Below are positions 36,395-47,063 of a DNA stretch of 48,771 bases, piece after piece (positions within the stretch are counted from its first letter, which is position 1; each line of letters begins with the position of its first letter). This stretch comes from Dissophora ornata (Eukaryota > Mortierellomycota > Mortierellomycetes > Mortierellales > Mortierellaceae), in contig MU616727.1 in the NCBI GenBank assembly GCA_025201705.1, positions 1 to 48,771 on the forward strand, read 5' to 3'. Under the pieces are notes generated by a model. The model did not search any database and had not been told where the DNA came from. It was given only the letters and a program-made list of their open reading frames with translations. The position numbers and the translations under genes are program-made.

Positions 36395-38209
36395 ATGAAG
36401 ATATTTGGTGAAAGCAACTCGGCTTTGATACCCCGGCGCCGACTGTGCCCATTAGATATCCCAGAGATTGTCGAATGCGTATTCTCGTTCCTCAATCGGT
36501 CACAGCTGCTCTTCGGTGCAAGCCAGGTGTGCAAGCTCTGGCGCTCTGTCAGCCTCGGCCTTATAGTCCACACCGCTCAATGGGACACTCAGAACACAAA
36601 GGCGCAAGAAGACATCTTCAGGCAGCGTCAAGGGACACTCCGTGCACTCAACTGCAATTTTCAACTACATTGTGGTGATGAGGCTGTCCTTGCTTTAGCA
36701 AAGCGGATCACCGCGCTTCCTCACAAGGAGCAGAGACAGATACGGACTCTGACCGTGATCGACTTTAATACGCACCAGCTGTCCTTTTCGCCTCTGGTCT
36801 TTGCCCCTCTTCAGAACCTGACGTCTATCCATGTCAGGGCCTATTCTCAGTGGACTATCCCCGTCAGCCGATTGCTTTCTGCATTCCCCCACCTCCAAGA
36901 ATTAGCCCTTGGACTGAATGACCCTGTTATGTGTGCTGGGTCTTTGTTGAGCAGGGACCCTCTTGACAGGCCATGGCCCAGTTCGACTAGGAGTTTGCGC
37001 GTATTGACCCTCGAATCCATGTTGGTTGACTTGGACGATCTCAAGAGTTTTCTGAATGTCTGCTCCGATTTGAGAGAACTTCGACTCATTGGAATCCTTC
37101 CCGCATTCACCAGTGTGCAGACTCAGACCATTGATCGAAGGCTGTTCTTCACGCATATCGCAGCCTCTTGTCCAAGAATCTGCGCGCTCCACTTTTCGGA
37201 ACACCATCGACACATGGGTCGCAAGGACTTTCAGGCTATCTGGAGAGCATTCCCGAACCTCTTGACTTGGGGAACTCTAGTCCAGGAGTTCAACCCGCAG
37301 GAACAGTCCACAACGATGGCCCGACAGTTTCCTATTCCCAGAGTCAACCACCTCACGACTTTGGAGCTGACCATCCCGCAAGCTCGAGTACGCACTGACT
37401 ACAGCTGGTCAGCCAAGCTTCACTCGTTTCTTTGCTCTGCGCCTAACCTACTACATCTCCTAGCGAGGGACGCGTTTTTTAACGAACAGGATTTTGACGT
37501 GGGAAGGAAGAGCGCAGTTTTACCTAGAGTTTGGGCTTGTCGCAATCTGAAATCATTTCATGCCTCGATCCAAGCTTCACAAGCATCGCTCGGGACTCCG
37601 GACGGCGACTGTGGAGATAAAGTCTCTAGAATGGCATTCGCCTTCTTGGCTCGGTGCTGTCCACGTCTCCGAGATATCTGTATCCAACGATGCGATTTGC
37701 GATTGACACTGGAGAGCGGACTCTGTCTGTTGTCACAGTTGAAGGACCTAGAGCGACTAACGATCCTCACAGGGAGTAGTCGCATCCTTCAAGTTCGTGA
37801 TTTGGAATGGATGTCGACACTCCCCGTAGACCAACAGTCTAGGTGGCAAAGGATGCGCGAGAAAATTGTCATGGCAGGTTTAAGGCAATCACGAGAAGCC
37901 AAGTTAGAAGACCAGAGGAGACATCTAGCTGCTGAGACAAGGGCGAAGGAAGCAGCCAGTCTGGGATATATCACAAGTGCATATCTGGAAGAGGAGACCA
38001 TAGTGTATGCGATTACGAAGGCAAGCTGTCTTTTTGGAGTGGTCGACACGCTGGAGCAGCTGTCGGGGCAAAGAAAACGAGGGGAGTCGTGTTGGCCAGA
38101 GTTGGAGACATTGTGGCTCCGACCAATGATTTCTCAAGATGCAGCGCAAAGGCAAGAAAAGGAGGTGGTAGTCAAGATGCGGCCTCAGCTTGCATTTCAA
38201 AAGCGGTAA
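36395..38209 (+). CDS. F-box / leucine-rich-repeat protein
   Basis: A single exon of 1,815 bp gives 604 residues from ATG 36395. An upstream in-frame ATG at 36344 is possible. The F-box is at residues about 17-58 (CPLDIPEIVECVFSFLNRSQ, then LLFGASQVCKLWRSVS). LRR-like segments follow (LQNLTSIHVRAY, FPHLQELALGLN, CSDLRELRLIGI, CPRICALHFSEH, LKDLERLTIL). A charged, probably coiled segment (RQSREAKLEDQRRHLAAETR) sits near residues 500-520. The likely role is substrate adaptor of an SCF complex. An AATAAA lies five bases after the stop. It is the third F-box/LRR gene in the window and the second without introns. Confidence 0.85.
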   Translation: MKIFGESNSALIPRRRLCPLDIPEIVECVFSFLNRSQLLFGASQVCKLWRSVSLGLIVHTAQWDTQNTKAQEDIFRQRQGTLRALNCNFQLHCGDEAVLALAKRITALPHKEQRQIRTLTVIDFNTHQLSFSPLVFAPLQNLTSIHVRAYSQWTIPVSRLLSAFPHLQELALGLNDPVMCAGSLLSRDPLDRPWPSSTRSLRVLTLESMLVDLDDLKSFLNVCSDLRELRLIGILPAFTSVQTQTIDRRLFFTHIAASCPRICALHFSEHHRHMGRKDFQAIWRAFPNLLTWGTLVQEFNPQEQSTTMARQFPIPRVNHLTTLELTIPQARVRTDYSWSAKLHSFLCSAPNLLHLLARDAFFNEQDFDVGRKSAVLPRVWACRNLKSFHASIQASQASLGTPDGDCGDKVSRMAFAFLARCCPRLRDICIQRCDLRLTLESGLCLLSQLKDLERLTILTGSSRILQVRDLEWMSTLPVDQQSRWQRMREKIVMAGLRQSREAKLEDQRRHLAAETRAKEAASLGYITSAYLEEETIVYAITKASCLFGVVDTLEQLSGQRKRGESCWPELETLWLRPMISQDAAQRQEKEVVVKMRPQLAFQKR

Positions 38210-39452
38210 ACCAAATAAAAGGGATGACGCTGAACGACTGCGCCCAAGGGGTTAGAGAATTGTTCGTCAGGATCTCATGGCATATAAATCGAGAAATAAT
38301 CCGCGGACCGACCGCAGACATGAACATTTTAGGAACTTGGCCGCAGCTTTTTGAGCCAAAAAAAAAAAAGGTTCTTTTGTTGTCTAACAGAATTATCAGC
38401 TGGCACCTCTTTGCAAGGAAGGGGTTCATGCCTGTTGCACTATCAGGATAAGACAGGACGAGCGATGGTGTTGGATTTCTCTGCTGCAAGCATGGTGCGC
38501 GCTCCTCTTGTGATAAATGCCCTTTCTTGGAACACACGAATCCCAGGCTTTTTATATTTTGACTGTGCAAAATACACTTTTTAGTGCACAGCGCCCTCTT
38601 ATGTATGCTGCGCATGTATGGACCACAAGTCGTTAATACAACATTATATCAGGTGGACCACAAGTCTCTTTCCCGCGTCAATCCTGTTAACAAAAAAAAA
38701 CGCAAGTTTTGTCCAGCAGCTTGACTTGCAATCTTCGTCATCGATCCATCCACATGAGAGCACAGACCAGCTGATCCACTCTTTTTTCGACTTGCCTCGG
38801 TCCAGCCTGGGTCACAGTCTGGAGGGCAACAGGTCTGAGGTAGACAGAATCAGACTGGGGGGATATCCATTGCCAATTCGATTTATGAAGACCCTGGCCG
38901 CTGCAGAGAGCTTCCTCAAGAGGTAAATCGACTTTCGAATGACGCATGGTGAGGCTGAGCGCTGCTATACTGAGCATCGATATTAACACGGAAAAGAGGG
39001 AGAGAGTCGAAAGACTAAAGCTAGGGCGCAAAGAAAGTTGCTTGACAAAGCGTTCTCCGAAGGCGAGCGCCAAGACGGATGCCTAACAGGACGTAATAAC
39101 CAAAAGTAGAAAATAGACGAAGGAGCCAATGGTAGAAATCGACGGCTAACATATTCGACTGATCCCTTCCATGGGTCACGATCCAGAGAGCCCCCTCTCT
39201 CTTTAAATGGAATAATGGAATGACCCAGTGAGTCAAGAGAGAGAGAGAGAGTGGATGGGCTGTTGCACAAAGAGAGGGAATCTGCGGAACGTCGATCGCC
39301 ATGCTCACTATAAGGTTGTCGCTTCTTGTAAGCTTCTAATGCATTAACGCGCTAAACCGGCAGTATAAATACGCTCCGTACTTTGCCCATCTTCTCAAAA
39401 CACAACAGTCTACTAAAACAAGCAGTATCTCTCCATTATCAAGCCAACTAAT
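38210..39452. other. 1.2 kb intergenic region
   Basis: Open frames occur on both strands (for example 38738-39073 and 39021-39308 on the minus strand). They overlap in different frames, are rich in Leu/Ser created by a GA microsatellite at about 39234-39252, and show no recognised domain. The right end holds the ATG5 promoter. Confidence 0.45.
39364..39371 (+). promoter_or_regulatory. TATA box candidate for ATG5
   Basis: TATAAATA lies 82 bp upstream of the ATG5 start codon, in a sensible position for a core promoter element. It is the clearest TATA match seen before any gene in the window. Confidence 0.45.
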
Positions 39453-40801
39453 ATGACGCCACGACCAGCAACAACGACCAGCAATGCTCCGCATAACCCT
39501 ATCGCGAGGGTCATCTGGGAGGGATCGATTCCAATCCAGCTTTCCTGGGATCTGGCGGAAGTGACAGGATATAGCCTCAAGCACATTGAGCCCTTGCTGG
39601 TATGTGTCGTATTATATTTCCCCGCTGTTGACACGACTTGTATACATAAATTCATCATACACATTCTCCCTGCTCCTTAGATCGAGGCGCCGCGATGCTC
39701 CTACTTGCCGATCCTCACAGGCCAGGCACGCAATCACATCTCAGCCAGACACGCTCAACTTACAAGTGATGACTCGGAAGTGTGGTACGAGTACGAGGGA
39801 ATACCTTTGAAGTGGTAAGTGACGTTGCGTTCTCTTGCTCATGTAACACGACTTTATGTTCTTTCCCCTGACAACTATCAATACTCTACTTCAACTGCAC
39901 TTGAAAGGCACTACCCTATCGGGCTTTTGTATGACATCCATGTCCTGCAAGCAGAAGCAGTACAGGGCGCAGGAGGGGTGCAGCCCTTGCCCTGGAAGGT
40001 CACGATGCACTTTGAGGACTTTCCGAGTGACAAGTTAATAAAGAGCCTCTCATCGGATAGCTGCCAAGACTACTTCATGTCCATGATCAAAGAGGCAAGT
40101 TGAAGAGTACATAATGAAAGAAACGTGTGGTCTTAATACTGTCATAGCTTACTCGACGGTTCTCACTTTCCAGGCGGACTATCTACGTAATGGAACGACG
40201 AAAAAAGTCATGAACATGTCGAAGTCGGATCAGACACAACTGTGGGATGGACTGTGGTCGAGTAAGGACACCCTGCACGACGGAACAGATTATTGAGAGG
40301 TCTTCAGGAGATGGCCTGCTGATGCTTTTCAACTTTTCCTTGTTTCTAGATAGCTACGATCTGTTTTGGGGAATGAACCAGAAGCTGGTGCTGAACGACG
40401 GCACTATAGCCAGGAATCTCCCGATCAGAATCTACCTGCCAGAGAACTGCCCTGTTGTGCAAGAACCAGTGTCGCCGATGGATGAGCAAGGTGAGGGCGA
40501 ACGCAGCACTGATCAATGATTTTTGTCTTCTATCCTGGACGCTTTGTTTTCTTGAGAAATCATACACTAACAGCTCGTCGAGGTTTTCAAAGATCAACCG
40601 CGTACACTGAGACAGATCTTGAACATCGCATTGCCGGATCTATTCCCGCTGGAGAGCAGCGATAGCCGTCAAGACGCGGCATCGGTTATGATCCATGGCA
40701 TTACCCCCAGCTTAGATGTCAATGCGCTGTGGTTTGCACAGAATATGGCGTATCCAGACAACTTTTTGCATCTTGTCATCGTCTTTTCAAAGTTCCCTTG
40801 A
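39453..40801 (+). CDS. ATG5: autophagy protein ATG5
   Basis: Six exons: 39453-39599, 39681-39814, 39908-40094, 40174-40261, 40350-40490 and 40593-40801 (906 bp, 301 residues). Atg5 is conjugated to Atg12 and with Atg16 forms the E3-like complex that drives Atg8 lipidation on the phagophore. The signature [20 protein letters not shown] is split over an exon junction. Other family blocks are SYLPILT, WKVTMHFEDFP, SYDLFWGMNQKL, VMIHGITPSLD and AYPDNFLHLVIV. The Atg12 acceptor Lys corresponds to K155 in FMSMIKEADYLRNG (human K130). The intron after exon 3 begins GCAAGT, a GC-AG intron. The last acceptor (AAAG at 40592) was chosen over CAG at 40573 because only it keeps frame. ATG29 follows 159 bp downstream on the same strand. 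Confidence 0.95.
40095..40173 (+). other. GC-AG intron of ATG5
   Basis: The exon ends ATCAAAGAG and the intron starts GCAAGT, the usual form of a GC donor, ending TTTCCAG. Removing it restores the family sequence MIKEADYLR. The continuous frame would stop three codons after the exon. Confidence 0.8.
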
Positions 40802-40960
40802 TTTCATATACCTGTAATCCTTATTTGCACGGATACACACCTCAATGCTTCCAGATTTGCCTTTTTGTGATTGACCCAATAAATTGATCCACGGAGTGTG
40901 CACACACATATTCATAGCCTCCTGTCCGTCTTGTTTATCGCAGCACCCATCGTTTTCACC

Positions 40961-43229
40961 ATGGACACATCCGAGGAACCCATTCACGTTATTATAAGGC
41001 TTCCCTACGCGCGGCCCGAGGGCTATGCCGATACCCAGCCGGTGTGGACACTACCCATTCTATGACAAAGGCTCTAGGAAGAATACGCAGTCGTTGAGGT
41101 GTGAGGCATTGTCTAACTGAGCGATTTGTTCACCCCCATTAGGTGCAATGGACAGAGACAATGGAGAAGACACTCTGGCAAATCATTGGACAGACAAAAC
41201 CATCGCTGGTGGACTGTAAGAGACAAAGCCTAGGGACCGACTAGGAACCGTGCTATTCCTTATTTTCAAGAAATAATCTTAACCAGCACTCACCGCTATG
41301 AATAGGGAACGCGGTGTCTCGACAGCTGGGCAACGTTCCTGTGCCATTTCTTATCAGACATGCCACATTCCTATACCAGAACCAGCTGCAAGACCTACAT
41401 CGCCTCGGCGAGCAGCAGGATTTCACATCGCAACTGAACACTGCCTCACGGACAGCAAGTCGAGGCGTCATTGGACCAGGAACTGTCACTACATCGCTTG
41501 ACGGTGGCTCGCCTACACAGCCGCCGCTATCTTTCTCTCCAGGATCGCAACCAACACGAGACAGCCCATTCTCGGACCAGCCATTCGCCACTGCACTAGG
41601 CCAGTTAGACGAGAAGGACTATCGATCGGCACACAGGAGAGATGGGGGAGCCTCTGCTGGAGTGTCTGGAAATAGCCCCAGCCCCAACAACAATCAGGCA
41701 CATGAGGCAACGTCAAAGGCACATGCGAGCCCTTCCCTTTCAGGAAGTATCTCGACGTTCCCTTCGTCAGCACGACCTGCTTCCATGTCCTCTTCGGCCT
41801 CGACCATCCGTCCAATGCAGCCATCTTCGCCATCGCCGTCTTTACGTAGCATTGCCACAGAAACTAATGTTTACAACTCTGGGGTGCTCTCGAATCGGGG
41901 GCAATCCCAACCACGATCCACTCGAGGATCGCAACTTATTGGAGCAGCCTCAGATCGACGATTTAACAACGTTATCTCTACACTCCCGACATCACCAAGG
42001 GATGAGAGCTCTTTGTCGACAGAGGCAAGTCATAGTCGACGAATCACTGAGCCAGCACATCCATTCCACTACGCTACCATTTCGGCTTCTACACGACTTC
42101 TCAATCCCAATTCAGCATCAGGATCTATATTGTTATCAGCAACGCAGAGTGCGAAGAATTCTCCAGGACGATTGGCGACTGACCAAGGGAACCCTTCTGT
42201 TTTCCAGGACACAGAACGCTCCTCGACCGTATCAACTGCCTCGACGCCTTATTCTCAAAGCAACAGCACCTCCCAGATCTTTGAAGAGACTTCATTTTTC
42301 AATCAACTGTCATCGAATGACTCTATTTCACGAGGCCAGCAGCGCGCAGAAAACATGCACACTATCGACATGATTAGTCGTGGGGCTTTTAATCAGTCCC
42401 CTTTTGCACAGCAACATCAAAGCGTGTATGGACTGGGATTTGCAGATCAGAATCCATATTACTCTCAGAATGATCACCGTCCCCATGACGATGACGAAGA
42501 CGACGATGTTGATGACGACCACACGGACAAGGATGACGATGCTGAAAGTCAGGACGAGTCGGGCCCACTGAGTGAGCGGATCAAGCAACTTCATCTGGAA
42601 GATGTATTGGCTTTCTTGCCCAGTGGCGGTGCGGCAGCATCGGGAATTCTCTCGAAGTCCACTGTAGATGATGGATACCAACGAAGGACCGCGTCAGGAG
42701 ATAGGATGCCATTTCAGCTGGATGATGAGCTAGCGAGTCTTGGGACCAGAACTCTGGAGGAGATCTTACAGCATGATGGAGGGGACGACGATGACGATCA
42801 TAGAGTGAGGGGTATTCGGTTTAAGGAGACTGTGGGTCCAAGTCGGTTACGGGGACTGGGCCGTGATGGTATGTTGTCATCTATCGATTTAATCTTTGAC
42901 CTATTTTGTGCCACAAGAGACAGATAGATCGAGGATGCTGATGTAGTTTTGATATCCGATACTAGGTGAGCTGCCGTCCAAAGTAAGCCCAGAGAGGTCA
43001 GGGCCAAACTCCCGGAAATCGAGTGCGCAAAACTCGGTGGGATCGTCGTTTAGCGATTTATCAGGTAAGGAGAGGCCCCCTCCGTGTCTGCAACCCAGAC
43101 GTCGCAGAAAATGGACGCATAAAAAACTTATCCGTGTTTTTTGCCTCGTTTGTTCGAACAGACTCCTCGGTCACCCAGTCTGCAATGGAAGATGCGTATC
43201 TCTCAGGCTACAACAACTCAAAGATGTAA
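40961..43229 (+). CDS. ATG29: autophagy protein ATG29
   Basis: Five exons: 40961-41041, 41143-41215, 41306-42868, 42966-43064 and 43162-43229 (1,884 bp, 627 residues). Atg29 is a subunit of the Atg17-Atg31-Atg29 scaffold that organises the phagophore assembly site. The conserved N-terminal domain reads IHVIIRLPYARPEG...PVQWTETMEKTLWQIIGQ, then DWNAVSRQLGNVPVPFLIRH. This follows the fungal Atg29 pattern VRLPR-PF-D-PPVQW-K-LW-I--S, D-NW--L---F-V--PFLL-. The C-terminus SSVTQSAMEDAYLSGYNNSK matches the SxTQSALEDAL-type end of fungal Atg29. Between them lie about 480 residues rich in Ser, Thr, Gln and Pro, with an Asp run near residues 440-460, making it about three times the yeast length. An AIM-like YATI occurs in the linker. 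No recognisable ATG17 or ATG31 is in the window. Confidence 0.88.
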
Positions 43230-43489
43230 AGCGACAGTCAATTGCTTTGTGTTCAAATTGCGGGTCCGTTGATTTGTCCGCCCCACTGACGCGTTTTTTT
43301 TTTCAGATCCCTGTTTATGCACTCCTCCACCAGGAATTAGGGCGGCAATACAAGCCACGGCTCCAATTCGTTCAACACAAAGCGCGCTTCTTTCGTTTCG
43401 AATGCATCCATCATTCAAGCACATCCTACCGTCGTCGCCATTCCAGATCAACATCCATCTCAGTCCCAAGCTCAGCCTCAACCGCAGTG

Positions 43490-44408
43490 ATGAACCATAA
43501 CACTTCATTCACCTTTAACGGTTCATTACAATATCCGGACCTGTGGTCGTCACAAGGAGCTCAACAGGCCGGTGGTTCTCTCAAACGAAAGAGCTCCCAT
43601 GAAGATATCTCGCCGCTAGTAATGAAGACCCGGACAGGGATTGGTCTTGAGGAGGAGATCGTATACGGTAAATCCGGAATAAAGTATAAAGAAAAAAAAA
43701 GCGGTTTAACCTTGCCAGTCTTGCAGGACTTAGCCGAGTAGCTAATGTCGTTTTTTTCGTTCAACTGTGCTTTCTCGACATATTTTGCAGATAGAACAAT
43801 GACACTGATGATTGAGGGCCAGAAGCGCTTATTGGAGGAGGAAAGGCAGAGGCAATACCACGAACAAATGCAACATCAATCGCAACAACAGGCTTATAGT
43901 CAACAACAACCGCAACAATCAGTATCTCTTCAGCAACAGCCAAAAGAAAGTCCCGCCGAGGCTATGAGGCGACTCTTCATGTTTGGAAAGAGCCAACAGC
44001 CTTTAGCACCACACCCAGGAACAGTACAACATCATCAGCAGACGATACACATGTCGTTTGCAGACTGTGCAGGAGAAATTAATGGTTGCGAAACGAACCG
44101 GATCCCAGGGATGCGGGATCGGCACCAGGCAGTCATTGGGCCATGTACGTTTTGTCAGCGACCCCAATGCCAGTTCTGCGCGGTCCATTGCACTGCCTGC
44201 CAGGAATTTTTTTGCCGTTCGTGTTGTGTGCCGAGGTAAAGGTCGTAACAGGGAATTTGGTCTGAGAGATTTGTTTAGAGTGAATTCCTGTTGGGAGCAG
44301 GTCGGAAGAGAATGGAGTAATCATCGCCTGTTTCTTTTTTTTTTTTGGCTGTCAAATAGCTACGACAAGTCAGAAGTTGAATATCATTGCCCTGGGTGCA
44401 GGAATTAA
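43490..44408 (+). CDS. Siva-like cysteine-rich zinc-binding protein
   Basis: Three exons: 43490-43667, 43791-44235 and 44360-44408 (672 bp, 223 residues). Phases close, and each alternative continuous frame ends early. The C-terminal cysteine cluster C-x2-C-x4-C-x2-C-x3-C-x2-C-x4-C-x2-C (CTFCQRPQCQFCAVHCTACQ, then EFFCRSCC) is followed by SYDKSEVEYHCPGC. This closely parallels the end of animal Siva (PF05458), where a double zinc-binding region precedes a CSDMYEKVLC-type ending. The N-terminal half has a basic patch (SLKRKSS) and a helix EGQKRLLEEERQRQYHEQM that could match the Siva helix before the central linker. In animals Siva binds CD27/TNF-family tails and acts in apoptosis and stress signalling. 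The fungal role is unknown. It lies 260 bp after ATG29 on the same strand. Confidence 0.72.
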
Positions 44409-44815
44409 GGAAGAACCGTTACAGACAGAACCTCCAAAAAAAATGGTTTCACGCGTCATCTCTGACAGCTCACTTAGACTACGGGCAGGGGCGGAAATAC
44501 ACTGTCGCGAGCCTGGGGCAGCACAGCCTTATACCATGACCTTTTTAGTCTCACGCCAACCTCCTCCTTCCCAAGTGTTTATCGTTATTTGACGAATAAA
44601 GCAAGTTGATCCTACAATATCTACGAGTGTTGGGAAGAGCAGCTTTAGCTTTGCGCCAGGAGATAAATAAGTTTGGTGGCGTGGGGCAGCCAAGCATTTC
44701 TCAGCATAATTGCGCCCATTTTTATTCCTTTTTCGCTCCTTTTCCTCTTCCTCTCCTCCGCCGTTTCCACCGTCTCCAGCTCAGCTTGCTCGTCACTCCT
44801 AACACCTCCCCAGCA
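44409..44815 (+). promoter_or_regulatory. intergenic 407 bp: Siva-like 3' end and next gene's promoter
   Basis: An AATAAA at 44595-44600 may be the poly(A) signal of the upstream gene. A CT-rich block (about 44720-44810) precedes the next ATG. Nothing else is seen. Confidence 0.4.
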
Positions 44816-46693
44816 ATGAATCAGCAGTATTCTGCGGGACCGAGGCCCCTACAAGTCGTCCCTCGCCCCTCGTTCACAATACCAATACAACAACAGCCAG
44901 TGCCGGATCCATCGATTTATAATCAAAGCATGCTGCCTAGCCTTGAAATGCCTCAGTTCCCTACATGTCAGGGCTGGCGGAGCAACCACCTTCCTTCATG
45001 TGCCGAATCTGGAATAAGTCCTGCTCCCGTACCTGGACAGAGTTCTTATTCCACGATGAATGCCTTTGCGCAACCAAGTCTCGCAGATTCTGCATCGAGC
45101 GTTCAAGCAGAAACAAGGGGTGGATCTGCTCTACCTCAGATCATGCCACGATCAACATTAATAGCCTCAGCACAGCAGCCGGTGCTTACGCCGTCAGCAT
45201 ACGGTCAGTTAGTGGCACCTATAACTGCAGCACCCGTTTCTTCCACGTCGGGAAGATCGTCCGCGAATATTTCGATTCCTTCGTACTTGAGAGCCTATAT
45301 CTCCAAAGAACCTATTGTTCCTACCATCGTACCTGGTGGCATCATGAACAACAATGCAATCGCGGGCGCGCCGGCCAGCGTCCCCGAAGACGTCGAGAAC
45401 CCTGCCAGCTCACGAGTGGCTACATTCAACTCGCTCTCGGCGAATCTTTTCTCGCAATCCCGAGAGCTTCGATTACTGTTAGACCGGATCTCATCATTTG
45501 ACACTGCGCTCGACAGCGTTCAGCGTTGCTTTGAAGATTTCCAAAGACGAATGGCCGAGAGTAAACCATGCAAAGATGACAGCGTTTCATCCATCTTCGA
45601 GAGCAAGGTCGAAGAGAAGGTTGCGGCGTTTTTGAGCGGAGAAGGTAAGAGGTTTACGGAGGCATGTGAGCAAGAGATCATGATTGTCGTCGACGCAGCG
45701 AAGCACCAATTCCAAGAGTTCCAGGAGGCTCATATTAGGACGTTACGTGAAGAGCTGGGCAGTTGGAAGAAGGGTGTCGAGACCATTTTTGTGGAAGGGA
45801 TGAAGGACTTGAAATCGGTCGTTGCTCTCCAGTCGCAGATGCTGACAATGGTGGCAGAGGTATGCGCTATTGTCGCTAATTCGCACAGAGTCCTCTAGCT
45901 CGAGATGGTGGAAAAACCCTTGGTGTTTTAACCATATTTGGTGCCTCATAGCAAAATCGAGCAATCTTGAAGCAGACTGGTGCCCTGAATAGTTTGAAGG
46001 TGAGCAGTTGCACTAAAGATCACATCAAACAAACTCCGCCAGTTTTTGCATTGCAAGATCCAGCGATAGCCTCCAGGGATCCCTCAAGAGAATCCTCTAC
46101 GGACAGGGACCAGGCAACCAGGGTAAATGAGATCTCGTCGGCGTTGAACGAGGTGATCCACACCGATGAGTCAAATCCTGAGTGCGAGTGGCCCGCCATT
46201 CCCTGCGCGTACGACGACAGTAGCTTAGGCGGCATGGAGGTCATCAATTGTGATTGCGATAGTCATCCTGAGGATGAGGACAGCTGCGAAGATGACGCTT
46301 TGTTAATATCAGGCGGGTTGTTCGAGCCCAGACAGAAATCTGGTTCAAAGCGTCGACTTCTCATGCCGCCAACGGGCCTGTTTCCTCATGAACCACCGTC
46401 TACATCGCCACCAAGCCAGGTTCAAGAGCACCGCCTCAACCGCGATATGTCAGTTTCTGCGGCAGACCAAGCAACAGTGAAGCTGGAGGACATGGAGTTC
46501 ATGTACCGTCCTCTAATGACACGATCAAAACGCGTAAGTGCTGCGATATGCTAGTTTATTTTATACGTTCTGCGCATTGCAACAATCAAAGGCGATGTAA
46601 AACTAAAGCTAAGACTTGCAACTTGCACAGAGAAAGTATCGGTTGGAGCATGCTCACGTAGACTTGGACCTGCTCAGGGAGAGGGGTTCCTAA
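44816..46693 (+). CDS. coiled-coil protein of unknown function, probably nuclear
   Basis: Three exons: 44816-45859, 45952-46533 and 46631-46693 (1,689 bp, 562 residues). Residues 1-200 are a Pro/Gln/Ser/Ala-rich disordered region. About 205-345 form amphipathic helices likely to coil (FNSLSANLFSQSRELRLLLD, FEDFQRRMAESK, KSVVALQSQMLTMVAE). An acidic stretch follows (DCDSHPEDEDSCEDDALL). Two basic clusters (SGSKRRLLMPP, TRSKRRKYRLEH) look like nuclear signals, and the last exon adds a short conserved-looking helix (YRLEHAHVDLDLLRERG). The overall layout recalls meiotic axis/recombination accessory proteins, but I cannot assign a family and this is only a guess. A 43-bp GT...AG segment at about 46000-46042 was left in the coding sequence because removing it breaks frame. 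Confidence 0.72.
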
Positions 46694-47063
46694 AGGCAGT
46701 GCTCGGACACTTGCACGCACACTTCTTTTTGTTGGCAATGTTTTTTAGCCTAGCACAAATCAAAGCGGAAGAGAAGGGAAAAGTCGATAGGGTGTACCCA
46801 TTAGGTTGCCTAGACTGAATACACCTGCAACAACCCACAGAGCGGCGTGTCTGTCCGTTGAGAGCATGCATGCGGAGCTGCAACTTGCCTTGTGCTTATT
46901 GATGCTTAAATTATCGCTCCCTGCAAGTCCTTATTTCCCTTTTCCCTTTCCTCGTTGCCTTGTCAACGCTCCTGCCTTTTTCCACTTCCTTCTTAGTGCC
47001 CCTCATACACCATCTCCCGGTGATATCCAACATCAACTACATTGCTGCGTAGTCGTTATCACC
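46694..47063. other. 370 bp intergenic region
   Basis: A CT-rich leader (about 46930-47000) precedes the membrane-protein ATG. An open frame starting at 46806 runs in frame into that gene but is Leu/Pro/Phe-rich leader sequence rather than a likely N-terminus. Confidence 0.4.

Noticed and set aside
38738..39308. Two overlapping minus-strand frames with hydrophobic segments
   Set aside because: Different frames, no shared splice solution, composition driven by a GA microsatellite, and no recognised motif.
46000..46042. Short GT...AG segment as an intron in the coiled-coil protein
   Set aside because: At 43 bp it is shorter than other introns here and its removal breaks the reading frame.
46806..47063. 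In-frame N-terminal extension of the four-helix membrane protein
   Set aside because: Leader-like CT-rich DNA encodes it; ATG 47064 has a better context and directly precedes the first membrane helix.
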